64,000 nucleotides of DNA. Source: UBA6544 sp049601975. GTDB lineage: Bacteria > Pseudomonadota > Alphaproteobacteria > UBA8366. The position numbers were made by a program, and so were the translations under genes. The notes below the pieces were generated by a model, which worked only from the letters and a program-made list of their open reading frames with translations, was not told the origin of the DNA and made no database searches. The stretch is taken from NCBI GenBank assembly GCA_049601975.1, contig JBMYRC010000003.1:1-64000 (forward strand). Reading direction: 5' to 3'. Below are positions 1 through 8,603 of this stretch, piece after piece (positions within the stretch are counted from its first letter, which is position 1; every line of letters begins with the position of its first letter).

Positions 1-117
1 GTCCTTGCGTAAAGTGTGGACATATCAATAAAACTAAAAATATAACGATAGTTAACAAACCAAAGAATAACTTTTATGAAATTGTCCGTACGATGGTCAA
101 AGCTCAAACTACGCCGC

Positions 118-932
118 ATGATAGCTATCACACCGAAAACGCGTCCGATCACCGCAATGGAAGCCGACCGCTTCCAAACCGAAGGAGTCGTTCATCTTAG
201 GTGGTTTTTCGACCCAGAATAGCTATATTTGTCACCTGAGCGGGCCGACCACGTGCTCGTCAACCCTGGGAAGCTTGCAAACGAGCTGGCTCAATACAAG
301 GAAAGTGTCCGTTTCTTCAGCGATACTTTTTTGTGGCACCAACACGACGGTTTCAGGGACTTTATTCACAATTCGGCCGCTGCGGAAATCGTGGCCGGCG
401 TCCTAGAATCGACTAAGGTCAACATAATCGTCGACCAGTTCCTCATAAAGGAAGCCGGTACAGACGAGCCGACCGTTTGGCATCACGACCTTACCTATTG
501 GCCGCTAAAAGGGCGTCAGGTGGTCACTCTGTGGCTGGCATTGGATCCCGTGACGGAAGAGACCGGATCAATGGAATTCGTGAAAGGATCGCACCTTTGG
601 GGACACCTATACCGTCCTGTCGCCTTCGTCGAACCGACAAAATACCAAACACGGGAACCACCCGTCCCTGATATAAACGCGCGACGCGACGAATTCATCC
701 GTTTCGACTACGAACCCGGAGATTGCACAATACCTCACGGGTTGCTTGTTCACGCGCGGGCGGAAACAAGAGCCAGGAGCAACGACGCCGCGCCTATGTC
801 ACGCGCTGGGCAGGTGACGACGTGGTCTACGATCCCAGGCCGAATATTCAAACCATGCTTTGGGAACCGCCGATGCCAGTGGGTGGGCCCCTCGACAGCG
901 ATTTATGGCCCATGGTCTGGCAGGCGCCCTAA
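118..932 (+). pseudogene. Phytanoyl-CoA dioxygenase (PhyH) family, inactivated
   Basis: The reading frame from the ATG at 118 gives a typical PhyH N-terminus (MIAITPKTRPITAMEADRF) that ends at an in-frame TAG at 220-222, where the family normally has Trp (TGG to TAG). The frame continues past the stop with good PhyH sequence, including the iron-binding WHHD motif near 478-489 and the segment GSMEFVKGSHLWG. Around position 754 one base appears lost, because the C-terminal segment GGNKSQEQRRRAYVTRW reads only in the third frame and ends at 930-932. The intact protein would be an Fe(II)/2-oxoglutarate oxygenase. Two independent lesions make a true pseudogene more likely than a sequencing slip. 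Its tail meets the tail of the next gene. Confidence 0.85.
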
Positions 933-1798
933 CCGTCGGTCTCGATAAACTCTATGACAGCGCCATTCGCCTCTTCTGGACCAACCCAAAAGCTGGCTCG
1001 GTCGCTCCGATGAAAGAGAACGCCGTTTTCTTCAAGCATCGCGGCAAGATGCACTAAGCTCTCCACCTCAATCAGGGCCGCCGCCACTGCCGGTTGCAAC
1101 GGCTCGGGGGCTCCCGGGTAACGCACCGCGAAACCCGTAGCATCGATCACCGACAGCTGCCCGCCGCCGCCGAGTTCCAGTAGCTCTCGCCCTTCCGCTT
1201 CGGACGATCTCTTTCCGGAAATACGAGACAGACGGTCCAACAATCCGCTTTGTGGGTCGGCGCAGAATACTAGCTCAATCAATGACTTTGCGCCATTTGG
1301 CTGGACCATTAGCTCTTCTTGCCAGATGACTTCAGGCGTTTGATGCTCGATGATGATATATCGGCCTTCCGGGAAATGTGCGTCCTGACTGAAGATATTC
1401 CGGAATTTGAAGGGCCGCTCACCATCACCATAAGGTGCATTGCGTAGACGTTGGAGTGGCGGGTCGAAATGATCGATCCGGCCGCTTAGTGCCGCGTAAG
1501 TCCGGTCCGCCACTTCGCAGCGCAACGCGGTGATATGTGGTCCCTCGAACTTATCCAAAAAGGCTGTCCACGGATTAAAGTTTTCCGGGTTGGTGACACC
1601 GATCAATTCCAAATAACCGCGATCAAACATCGCGCAATGGTTTGATGTCGCCCAAGGCGCCATTTCAGACTCGCCCGGAACCTTGCCCATCTGCGCGCTA
1701 CGGCGGGAGAGTTTAAAGCCGAGTTTGCGCCAACGCTCCACGCCTGCATTCAGGTCGCGCAACATGAAACCAACGTGGTCGAGAGAGAGATCACCCAT
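929..1798 (-). CDS. Glyoxalase-like (VOC superfamily) protein
   Basis: A 289-residue protein. Its N-terminus (LSLDHVGFMLRDLNAGVERW) is the classic opening of a glyoxalase-like domain that distinguishes a substrate from water or metal through a paired beta-alpha-beta fold. His7 (LDHVG) and later acidic residues (a Glu in YLELIGV, and EFIE at the C-terminus) are candidate metal ligands. The length fits two VOC modules. It lies 3 bp downstream of the acyl-CoA ligase on the same strand, so the two are probably co-transcribed and the protein may act on a CoA-linked or ring-cleaved acid. The substrate is unknown. The ATG at 1798 follows the ligase stop codon directly. Confidence 0.75.
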   Translation of the reverse strand: MGDLSLDHVGFMLRDLNAGVERWRKLGFKLSRRSAQMGKVPGESEMAPWATSNHCAMFDRGYLELIGVTNPENFNPWTAFLDKFEGPHITALRCEVADRTYAALSGRIDHFDPPLQRLRNAPYGDGERPFKFRNIFSQDAHFPEGRYIIIEHQTPEVIWQEELMVQPNGAKSLIELVFCADPQSGLLDRLSRISGKRSSEAEGRELLELGGGGQLSVIDATGFAVRYPGAPEPLQPAVAAALIEVESLVHLAAMLEENGVLFHRSDRASFWVGPEEANGAVIEFIETDG

Positions 1799-1801
1799 GG
1801 C

Positions 1802-3361
1802 CTAATTCACCTGTTTTTCCTTGCCATCCCAATAGGGTTTGCGGAGTTCCGTCTTCAAAATTTTCCCGGCCCCGGAGAGAGGCAACGGCTCGGTCACGAA
1901 ATCAATACCGCGCGGGCATTTGAAACCGGCAATCATCTTGTGACTATGGGCGATCAATTCCTCGGCGCTCGCTTGCTCGACTTCCTGAAGGCGCACGATC
2001 GCATGAACTGCTTCGCCCCACCGTTCATCGGGAATACCGATGACAGCACATTCAATGACCGCTGGGTGCTGATAGAGTGCGTCCTCTACCTCAGCGGAGT
2101 AGATGTTCTCGCCACCGCTGATGACCATATCCTTCATCCGATCGACAATGAAGACATAGCCCCGCTCGTCCATGTAGCCGCCGTCGCCAGAGTGCATCCA
2201 GCCGCCGCGCAACGCTTCGGCCGTTAATTCCGGCTGCTGCCAATAGCCCAGCATGATATTCGGCCCGCGAACGCAAATCTCTCCGACTTCGCCGCGCGGC
2301 AGTTCATTGTCATCCTCGTCGAGGACTCTGACCTCGACCCCCACGACCGGCTGTCCGGCGGCGCGAAATAAACCCGCATTAGGCCCTTCAAAGACATGGC
2401 ACTCCGGTGGTGTCGTTGTGACCAAGGGTGCGGCTTCCGTTTGGCCATAAGCATGATAGAATCCGCAATCCGGGATAATTTCCATCGCTCGGCGAATCAC
2501 TGCTTCCGGCATCGGCGACGCGCCATAGGCCATGGCTTGCAGACTCTTAAGGTCAAACCGTTCCACATCTGAAAAATTCACCAGCATATTCACCATCGTC
2601 GGCACTAACAGAGTATCCGTAATCTTCCGGTTCTGGATCGTTTCCAATGCCAGCTCCGGCGCATACGCGGGAATAATCACATGGGTGCCCGCAACCTGTG
2701 TCACACCGAAAATGCCGATTCCACCAGCAATATGAAACATTGGGCAGGCGTGAAGCCAACGCATGCCCTGCCAGTAGTTGAAAGTATGAATAGCGTTCAT
2801 GTTGTTGAACACAAGATTGGCGTGGCTCAGCATGACACCCTTGGAGCGGCCAGTCGTCCCACCGGTATAGAACAACCCGGCTAAATCGTCGTTGCCTCTC
2901 ATGGCGTCTTCGACCGGGTCGGCGGCAGCGATTAAATCCTCCATCCGCGCCATCCCTTCCGGTGCTTCGCACTGACCGGCATAGATAACCGTCTTAACCG
3001 TCTCCAACTTGCCCTCGAGTTCCGCCAGCATCGGCAAAAACCGATCGTCGATTAGCAGAATTTCACCGCCGGAATCGTTCAGCCAAAACGCGACTTCCGG
3101 CGGGGCCAGACGAATATTAATCGGCACAAAAACCCCACCCGCCCAAGGCACGGCGAAGAAATATTCGAAATACAGATCGCTGTTGAGGGATAGCATAGCG
3201 ACTCGTTCACCATTCCCGATCCCGAGTTGACGCAACGCACCTGCAAATTTCGCCACCCGATCGGCGGTTTCGGACCAAGTCCGTTCGCGGCCGCCGCAAA
3301 TGCTAGCCGGCGTGTCGCCGTGAAGTTGCGCCGACCGCTTAAGCGATTGCGTAATATACAT
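1802..3361 (-). CDS. Acyl-CoA ligase (AMP-forming, ANL superfamily)
   Basis: A 519-residue AMP-dependent acid-CoA ligase that would activate a carboxylic acid to its CoA thioester through an acyl-adenylate. Visible motifs are the P-loop YTGGTTGRSKG at residues about 165-175, the A5-like YGQTEAAPL, the hinge and adenylate region HSGDGGYMDERGYVFIVDR, and the C-terminal SGAGKILKTELR with the catalytic Lys. I chose the ATG at 3361 because a strong GGAGAGGGAGG ribosome site precedes it; a longer upstream reading adds 17 low-complexity residues. It resembles the fatty-acid or long-chain CoA ligases of alphaproteobacterial catabolic operons. The actual acid cannot be read from the sequence. It forms a unit with the downstream VOC gene. 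Confidence 0.9.
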   Translation of the reverse strand: MYITQSLKRSAQLHGDTPASICGGRERTWSETADRVAKFAGALRQLGIGNGERVAMLSLNSDLYFEYFFAVPWAGGVFVPINIRLAPPEVAFWLNDSGGEILLIDDRFLPMLAELEGKLETVKTVIYAGQCEAPEGMARMEDLIAAADPVEDAMRGNDDLAGLFYTGGTTGRSKGVMLSHANLVFNNMNAIHTFNYWQGMRWLHACPMFHIAGGIGIFGVTQVAGTHVIIPAYAPELALETIQNRKITDTLLVPTMVNMLVNFSDVERFDLKSLQAMAYGASPMPEAVIRRAMEIIPDCGFYHAYGQTEAAPLVTTTPPECHVFEGPNAGLFRAAGQPVVGVEVRVLDEDDNELPRGEVGEICVRGPNIMLGYWQQPELTAEALRGGWMHSGDGGYMDERGYVFIVDRMKDMVISGGENIYSAEVEDALYQHPAVIECAVIGIPDERWGEAVHAIVRLQEVEQASAEELIAHSHKMIAGFKCPRGIDFVTEPLPLSGAGKILKTELRKPYWDGKEKQVN

Positions 3362-3485
3362 TCCGCCTCCCTCTCCTGCGTTTCCCCGCGCAAAGTATAG
3401 GGCCGCACTCAAGGACGAAAAGCGCTTTTGTCCTCGACCGTGCTCGGCATTAGATTAGATGTGAGAGGATGCGATCACTTAAGGG

Positions 3486-4589
3486 ATGAAGAACATGCAT
3501 GTAGGCGCCGCGGTTATCTTTCAAAGTTATGGGAGCGATCTTACCGATCGCCAGATTTACGCGAACGACCTATCGTTGGTCGACCTCGTGGAACCGCTTG
3601 GCTACGAATCGGTGTGGAGCGTCGAGCATCATTTTACCGACTACACGATGTGCCCCGACGTCTACCAGTTTCTGTCCTACTGTGCCGGACGCACCAAGAC
3701 CGCAAAACTTGGCTCAATGGTCTTGGTCTTACCTTGGCACGACCCGCTCCGAGCGGCCGAGGAAGTCGCCATGCTGGATAATATCTCGGGCGGTCGTGTG
3801 ATCCTCGGCATCGGCCGCGGTGCGGGTAAGGTCGAGTTCGACGGGTTCCGTCTCGATATGGGCGAAAGCCGCGAACGTTTCGTGGAAGCCGCTCAAGCGG
3901 TCCTCGGTTCCCTGGAAACCGGCGAGATGGACTTCCAAGGTAAACACTACAATCAACCAAAAACCGCCATCCGACCGACCCCATTCAACAGCTTCCGCGA
4001 CCGAACGTATGCCGCGGCGGTATCGCCCGAATCCTCGCGGATCATGGCGGAGCTCGGCATCGGCATACTTATTATTCCGCAAAAGCCATGGGACGCCGTC
4101 GCCGAGGAATTGGACAGTTACCGGGCCGTCTTTCGCGAGGTAAATGGCAAGGAAGCACCACCGCCGATATCCGCCGGTTGGGTATTCTGCGACGAAGACA
4201 AGGACCGCGCGGCGGAAATGGCGGTTAAATATATTGGCGGCTATTGGGAATCGGTTTTGGAACACTACCAATTCGCGAGCGACCATCTGAAGACGATGAA
4301 GGGTTATGAGTATTACGGTAAATTCGCGGAGACGATTCAAAAATACGGCCCTGACAGCGCGACCGAGTTTTTCATAAACTTACAAGTCTGGGGCACACCT
4401 GAAATGTGCTATGAGCGCATTTTGGATATCAGCGATCGCACCGGTGCGGACGGCTTTATCGGTGTATTCGGATATGCAGGTATGCCGGGCGAAGAGGCCG
4501 AGCGGAATATGCGATTGTTCGCTGAGAAAGTAGCTCCCAGATTAAAGGAACTACCGACGGCCGCGAGCCGCGCCCAACAGGCCGCGTAA
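3486..4589 (+). CDS. LLM-class flavin-dependent oxidoreductase (luciferase-like)
   Basis: A 367-residue protein of the bacterial luciferase-like monooxygenase family, TIM-barrel enzymes that use reduced FMN or F420 with a separate reductase. The N-terminal stretch (VWSVEHHFTDYTMCPD) and the segments LPWHDPLRAAEEVAMLD and GGRVILGIGRG are family hallmarks. It starts at ATG 3486 and is transcribed divergently from the ligase, so the 124-bp gap at 3362-3485 probably holds both promoters. The substrate is unknown. Proximity to acyl-CoA genes suggests oxidation of an organic acid or alkane-like compound (inference). Confidence 0.88.
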   Translation: MKNMHVGAAVIFQSYGSDLTDRQIYANDLSLVDLVEPLGYESVWSVEHHFTDYTMCPDVYQFLSYCAGRTKTAKLGSMVLVLPWHDPLRAAEEVAMLDNISGGRVILGIGRGAGKVEFDGFRLDMGESRERFVEAAQAVLGSLETGEMDFQGKHYNQPKTAIRPTPFNSFRDRTYAAAVSPESSRIMAELGIGILIIPQKPWDAVAEELDSYRAVFREVNGKEAPPPISAGWVFCDEDKDRAAEMAVKYIGGYWESVLEHYQFASDHLKTMKGYEYYGKFAETIQKYGPDSATEFFINLQVWGTPEMCYERILDISDRTGADGFIGVFGYAGMPGEEAERNMRLFAEKVAPRLKELPTAASRAQQAA

Positions 4590-4605
4590 TAGGTTAATAA
4601 AAATC

Positions 4606-5077
4606 CTAGAGACTTAATATCATGTCGATCGTTTGCCCATCACTCGCGAGTGGCAGGAGCATGCGGGTCGACGATAAAATTTCTCACTCTGGGATATTCA
4701 ACCGTGCACTTAAGAAATGTATATCACAATAATTGAGCACAGTAGAATAGTGGGCGCGCTCCGCCCGTAAATCATCCGGCGTGAGGAATATATCTTCGAA
4801 CGATCGGCCAGTTACATCCGCGCCGAAATGCCGAACAACGTTGGTTCCGACCAGCCGATAGGAGAAATGATCATCCTCATTCCCGGAACCTTCCACGGAA
4901 ACGATGGCGATATTCGGCAGCATTCGCGGTGGCAATTCCTTTGGATCAATGTCACAGCGCGCGGGAAATGCACGCGCAACCCGTTTTGCTAACAAATAGT
5001 CTAGCAGGATTTTTTGCCCGGCCATTATCAGTCGGCGGCTCAATCTCGACTTTTGGGGCCTCGAGGCTGTCCATCAT
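4606..5077 (-). pseudogene. PAS-domain (PAS_5 type) protein, broken
   Basis: The central part reads cleanly as a PAS_5-family protein (FPARCDIDPKELPPRMLPNI, then FSYRLVGTNVVRHFGADVTG). A plausible N-terminus, MMDSLEAPKVEIEPPTDNGR, starts at the ATG at 5077 but lies in another frame; the two join at a run of six A/T pairs near 5010-5015. At 4684-4686 the frame hits TGA directly after LNIPE, where relatives continue with Arg, and the expected C-terminus (STRMLLPLASDGQTIDMIL) reads on in the same frame to a TAG at 4606-4608. One frameshift plus one CGA-to-TGA change leaves no full protein. It converges with the oxidoreductase gene, 16 bp away. Confidence 0.8.
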
Positions 5078-5206
5078 TCCCGCCATTCGTCCAGATGGGA
5101 CACGGCACTTTGAATTAGAAGACAGTTACCTGACGGGTTACCGACGGAACCCGCTGAGATCGAAAATTAATACCAAGAAACGCCGTTAGGGGGTTATTTT
5201 CTTGGA

Positions 5207-6772
5207 CTACGGTCGAACACCTAGGCGATATTTCGGGCCAAGTGTCGTCGACAGTTTCGGCTGCATTGCTTCAACATATCGGGCGAGATAAGGCCGTGTT
5301 TCACGCGGGTCGAGGATATCTTCCACACCGAATGCTTCCGCCGTCCTGAACGGAGACGAATAAACACGTAACTCCTCTTCAAGTTCAGCTTCTTTCGCCC
5401 TTGGGTCATCAGCCGCCTCAATCTCGCGCCGAAATGCGACCGCGACGCCACCTTCCACTGGCAGCGAGCCCCACTCGGCAGACGGCCAGGCGAGTTTCAG
5501 ATTGACGCCGCGTTGCTGACAGGTGGCCATCCCTGCCATCCCGTAACACTTGCGAACGACCAACGTAATGACCGGCACAGTGGCTTGACTAGCGACGTAG
5601 ACGGCCCGCATGCCGGCCCGCATCACACCGCGCGATTCCGCCTCCAGCCCGACCATGAAGCCGGGCACATCAACCAGAAAGACAAGTGGGATATGGAAGG
5701 TGTCGCACAGTTCGACGAAATGACATTGCTTGAGGGATTCGCCAACATCCATCGCGCCGCCATAGATCATCGGATTATTGGCGACAACACCGACGACATA
5801 TCCATTGAGGCGGGCGAAACTCGTGATCAGACCCTTTCCGAAACGCGGTTGAATTTCGAACAACGAGCCTTCGTCGAATACCAGCTCCATCAATTTCCGC
5901 ATATCGTAGGGACGCCGCCGGGCCTCGGGAATGATGTCCTGCAAGGCGTCCTCGCAACGATCGACCGGGTCAGCAACATCACCTCTCGGCGGCCGTTCCC
6001 AAACATTCTGTGGCATGTAGGAGAGATATCGCCGGATTGTCTCGAGGCACTCTTCCTCACTCTCGGCGATATTGTCGATCGTGCCGCCTTGGTCGACCGC
6101 GATCTTCGGGCCGCCGAGTTCTTCCTTGTTCAAATCCTGGCCGAGTGAACGTTTCACGACGGCGGGGCCCGCTGCGAATACCTGACTGGTATCCTTCACC
6201 ATGATCGAGAAATGCGAGAGGATCGCCCTTCCCGCCGGCCCTCCGGCCGCAGACCCGAGGACGGCGCTCACAACAGGCACCTCGCCCATCAAATCCACAG
6301 ATCGGTCGAAACTGTCGACGCCTGGGAACACCGCATGCCCACGACGCTTTGCCGACGTCACAGTGCCACCGGCCCCATCGATCAAATTGACCAAAGGTAT
6401 CCGGTATTCGTGAGCTAAATCCTCGCTGAAACCACCCTGCCCACCCTTGCGACGATCGAGACCTGCGGACGTGCCACCCCGCACGGTAAAGTCCTCACCG
6501 CCGACGACGACAGGCCGCCCATCGATCTTGGCGAGGCCCGAGACATAGGGTGCCGGCGTAACACCGGTCAGTTCGCCCGTCTCGGAATATTCCCCAACAC
6601 CCGTGGTCTTACCGATTTCCTGGAACGAACTCTCGTCGACTAGATGGTCGATCCGTTCCCGAACCGTCAATCGGCCCGCCTTGTGCTGGCGACCGACATT
6701 GACTTCACCGCCCTGTTCCTCCGCTAATTCGCGGCGGCGGTGCAGTTGCTCGATCTCCTTGTCCCAGGCCAT
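5207..6772 (-). CDS. Acyl-CoA carboxylase carboxyltransferase subunit (first of two)
   Basis: A 521-residue carboxyltransferase of the propionyl/methylcrotonyl-CoA carboxylase beta type. It moves a carboxyl group between carboxybiotin and an acyl-CoA. N- and C-terminal crotonase-like halves are both present, with GGTSAGLDRRKGGQGG, GSAAGGPAGRAILSHFSIMV and the biotin-site region FLVDVPGFMVGLEAESRGVMR. I chose the ATG at 6772 (MAWDKEIEQLHRRREL), the normal family start; a longer reading would overlap the upstream biotin-carrier gene. It lies 16 bp downstream of that gene and is the last gene of the operon. Acyl-CoA specificity cannot be assigned. Confidence 0.88.
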   Translation of the reverse strand: MAWDKEIEQLHRRRELAEEQGGEVNVGRQHKAGRLTVRERIDHLVDESSFQEIGKTTGVGEYSETGELTGVTPAPYVSGLAKIDGRPVVVGGEDFTVRGGTSAGLDRRKGGQGGFSEDLAHEYRIPLVNLIDGAGGTVTSAKRRGHAVFPGVDSFDRSVDLMGEVPVVSAVLGSAAGGPAGRAILSHFSIMVKDTSQVFAAGPAVVKRSLGQDLNKEELGGPKIAVDQGGTIDNIAESEEECLETIRRYLSYMPQNVWERPPRGDVADPVDRCEDALQDIIPEARRRPYDMRKLMELVFDEGSLFEIQPRFGKGLITSFARLNGYVVGVVANNPMIYGGAMDVGESLKQCHFVELCDTFHIPLVFLVDVPGFMVGLEAESRGVMRAGMRAVYVASQATVPVITLVVRKCYGMAGMATCQQRGVNLKLAWPSAEWGSLPVEGGVAVAFRREIEAADDPRAKEAELEEELRVYSSPFRTAEAFGVEDILDPRETRPYLARYVEAMQPKLSTTLGPKYRLGVRP

Positions 6773-6788
6773 CGACTGGCGCTTTCGT

Positions 6789-7010
6789 CTATGCGTCGAG
6801 CACGACGACGATTTGACCTTCGGCGACAGGTTCTTCCTCGGCGACCATGATTTCCGACACCGTTCCGTCATCGCTCGCGAGGACCGGAATTTCCATTTTC
6901 ATCGATTCCAGGATGATCAGGGTCTGCCCTTCGGTGACCTTTGCTCCTTCTGCTACTTCAATTTTCCAAACGGTTCCGGTAACATCGGATTCGATTTCAA
7001 TGCGGGCCAT
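6789..7010 (-). CDS. Stand-alone biotin carboxyl carrier protein
   Basis: A 73-residue protein consisting only of a biotinyl/lipoyl-attachment domain. The biotinylation motif ESMKME places the modified Lys at residue 38, half way along as expected for this hammerhead fold. Flanking glycines (EGAKVTEGQ and VAEGQIVVVLDA) fit the two symmetrical lobes. It would carry carboxybiotin between active sites of the adjacent carboxyltransferases. Its place between two carboxyltransferase genes, with no biotin carboxylase gene nearby, is notable. The start ATG at 7010 follows the upstream gene by 42 bp. Confidence 0.93.
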   Translation of the reverse strand: MARIEIESDVTGTVWKIEVAEGAKVTEGQTLIILESMKMEIPVLASDDGTVSEIMVAEEEPVAEGQIVVVLDA

Positions 7011-7052
7011 GGTTGTCCTCGTTTTGCTGGTTGGCTGTGATTTTGAATTTAC

Positions 7053-8603
7053 TTAGAAGGTCGTCGGCCAATTGGAAAGCAGATGTTGACTGAGACCACC
7101 GGAAAGTCGGTTACGATGCACCTTGAACATCCGGATCAACCAATCGCGGGTATCCTCCGGCTTGATGACATGCTGCACGCCGTATGAGGCGGCGATGTCG
7201 TAGACGCTACTTTCGAGCTGGAATTCCTCGAACTTTTCCTTAAAGAATTCCGGATCGGACTCTTCCAGTCGAACGCCGGGCTTCCCATGGACAACGTTAA
7301 CCGCATAGGTCGGGTCCATGAAGCTCACTTCCGCCGTCGGCCATGCCGCCATTTCGGCCGCGTTCTTTCCGCCGCCCATATTGATATAGGCTTGGCCGTA
7401 ATTCTTGCGGATCATCACCGTTAGTTTCGGTACTGTCATCAACTGTAGCGCGTTCATAAAGTTCATGATCTTGCCAGGTGCTCGTTGGCGTTCCGCGTCG
7501 ATACCGATCACGAAGCCCGGATTATCGACTAGGAAAATCACCGGAATGTTGAAGCTGTCGCACATCACCATGAAGCTACAGCACTTGTCGCACCCATCCG
7601 CGTCCAGCGCGCCGGCCTTGAAAATTGGATTGTTGGCGATAAACCCAACGGTCTTACCATCGAGGCGCGCGAGCGCCGTGGTCGCGGTTTTGCCGAAACG
7701 GGATTTCAATTCAAACACGCTGCCTTTATCGGCCAGGCGCTCGATGATTTTGCGCACGTCGTAGACCTGTGTCCGCTTCTCCGGCAGGACGTTCAAGACG
7801 CTGCGTGCCGCTTCATCCGATCCGGCGGGAACCGGTTTCTCGGGCGGTAATTGCTTCTGGTTCTCCGGCAAGTACGACAGAAAAGTCTTAATCGCGTCGA
7901 GCGCCTCTTCGTCCGTATCTACCGCAAGGTCGACGAGGCCGGTCGTGTCCGTATGCATTCGCCAACCGCCGAGGTCTTCGCCGTCAACCTGTTCACCGAT
8001 GGCCATGGAAACCAGACGCTCGGAAGATACAGCCATGATGGCACCCTTCCGCATCACGTTGAAGTCCGACAAACATCCGTACCAAGTAGCCGAACCGTAC
8101 GCCATGCCAAGAATAGCCGAGGCCCAGGGCTGCTCCCGTAACCGCCGGTATTGGGTAGCGTCGGCCGCTAGGATGGTACCCATATTATAGGCACCCATAT
8201 TGTCCGGGATGCGGGCGCCTGACGATTCCCCGAGAAATACCATTGGGACGCCACGCTCCAAAGCCGTTCGGCGCATCTGCCCGATGCGCTTCATATTGAT
8301 GACGCTGGAGGACGCACCCTTCACGGTGAAATCGTTTGAGATTATGACCGCTTCACGCCCTTCGATACTGCCGTATCCCGTGATTTTCCCGTCTCCCGGG
8401 GACGACTCGCGCTCGGCAGGAATATGCGAGACGGTAAACAGACCGGATTCGACCCAACTACCGGGATCGACCAAATAGTCGATGCGCTCTCTCGCGTTTA
8501 ACAGCCCGGCGTTCTTGCGACGCGCGAGCCGTTCCGGTCCACCCATCGCCAGGGCTTTGGCGCGGCGCCTCTCGTACTCATCGTACATTTCATCGAAAGC
8601 CAT
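7053..8603 (-). CDS. Acyl-CoA carboxylase carboxyltransferase subunit (second of two)
   Basis: A 516-residue carboxyltransferase, clearly a different paralog from the one at 5207-6772. Motifs include ESSGARIPDNMGAY, FTVKGASSSVINMKR, the oxyanion-forming GMAYGSATWYG and FLVDNPGFVIGIDAERQRAPGK in the C-terminal half. The start ATG at 8603 shares bases with the stop of the upstream CoA-transferase (TGATG overlap), indicating translational coupling. The first ten residues of a longer reading lie within that gene and are rejected. With its paralog and the free biotin carrier it could form a heteromeric carboxylase or a transcarboxylase. Its substrate is presumably made by the CoA-transferase (inference). 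Confidence 0.88.
   Translation of the reverse strand: MAFDEMYDEYERRRAKALAMGGPERLARRKNAGLLNARERIDYLVDPGSWVESGLFTVSHIPAERESSPGDGKITGYGSIEGREAVIISNDFTVKGASSSVINMKRIGQMRRTALERGVPMVFLGESSGARIPDNMGAYNMGTILAADATQYRRLREQPWASAILGMAYGSATWYGCLSDFNVMRKGAIMAVSSERLVSMAIGEQVDGEDLGGWRMHTDTTGLVDLAVDTDEEALDAIKTFLSYLPENQKQLPPEKPVPAGSDEAARSVLNVLPEKRTQVYDVRKIIERLADKGSVFELKSRFGKTATTALARLDGKTVGFIANNPIFKAGALDADGCDKCCSFMVMCDSFNIPVIFLVDNPGFVIGIDAERQRAPGKIMNFMNALQLMTVPKLTVMIRKNYGQAYINMGGGKNAAEMAAWPTAEVSFMDPTYAVNVVHGKPGVRLEESDPEFFKEKFEEFQLESSVYDIAASYGVQHVIKPEDTRDWLIRMFKVHRNRLSGGLSQHLLSNWPTTF

Noticed and set aside
1775..2227. Plus-strand 150-codon frame
   Set aside because: Antisense to the acyl-CoA ligase; the ligase frame carries clear motifs.
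4684..4686. TGA in the PAS_5 gene as another selenocysteine codon
   Set aside because: Relatives have Arg here, a CGA-to-TGA change explains it, the same gene needs a separate frameshift, and no redox motif or clear SECIS-like hairpin follows.
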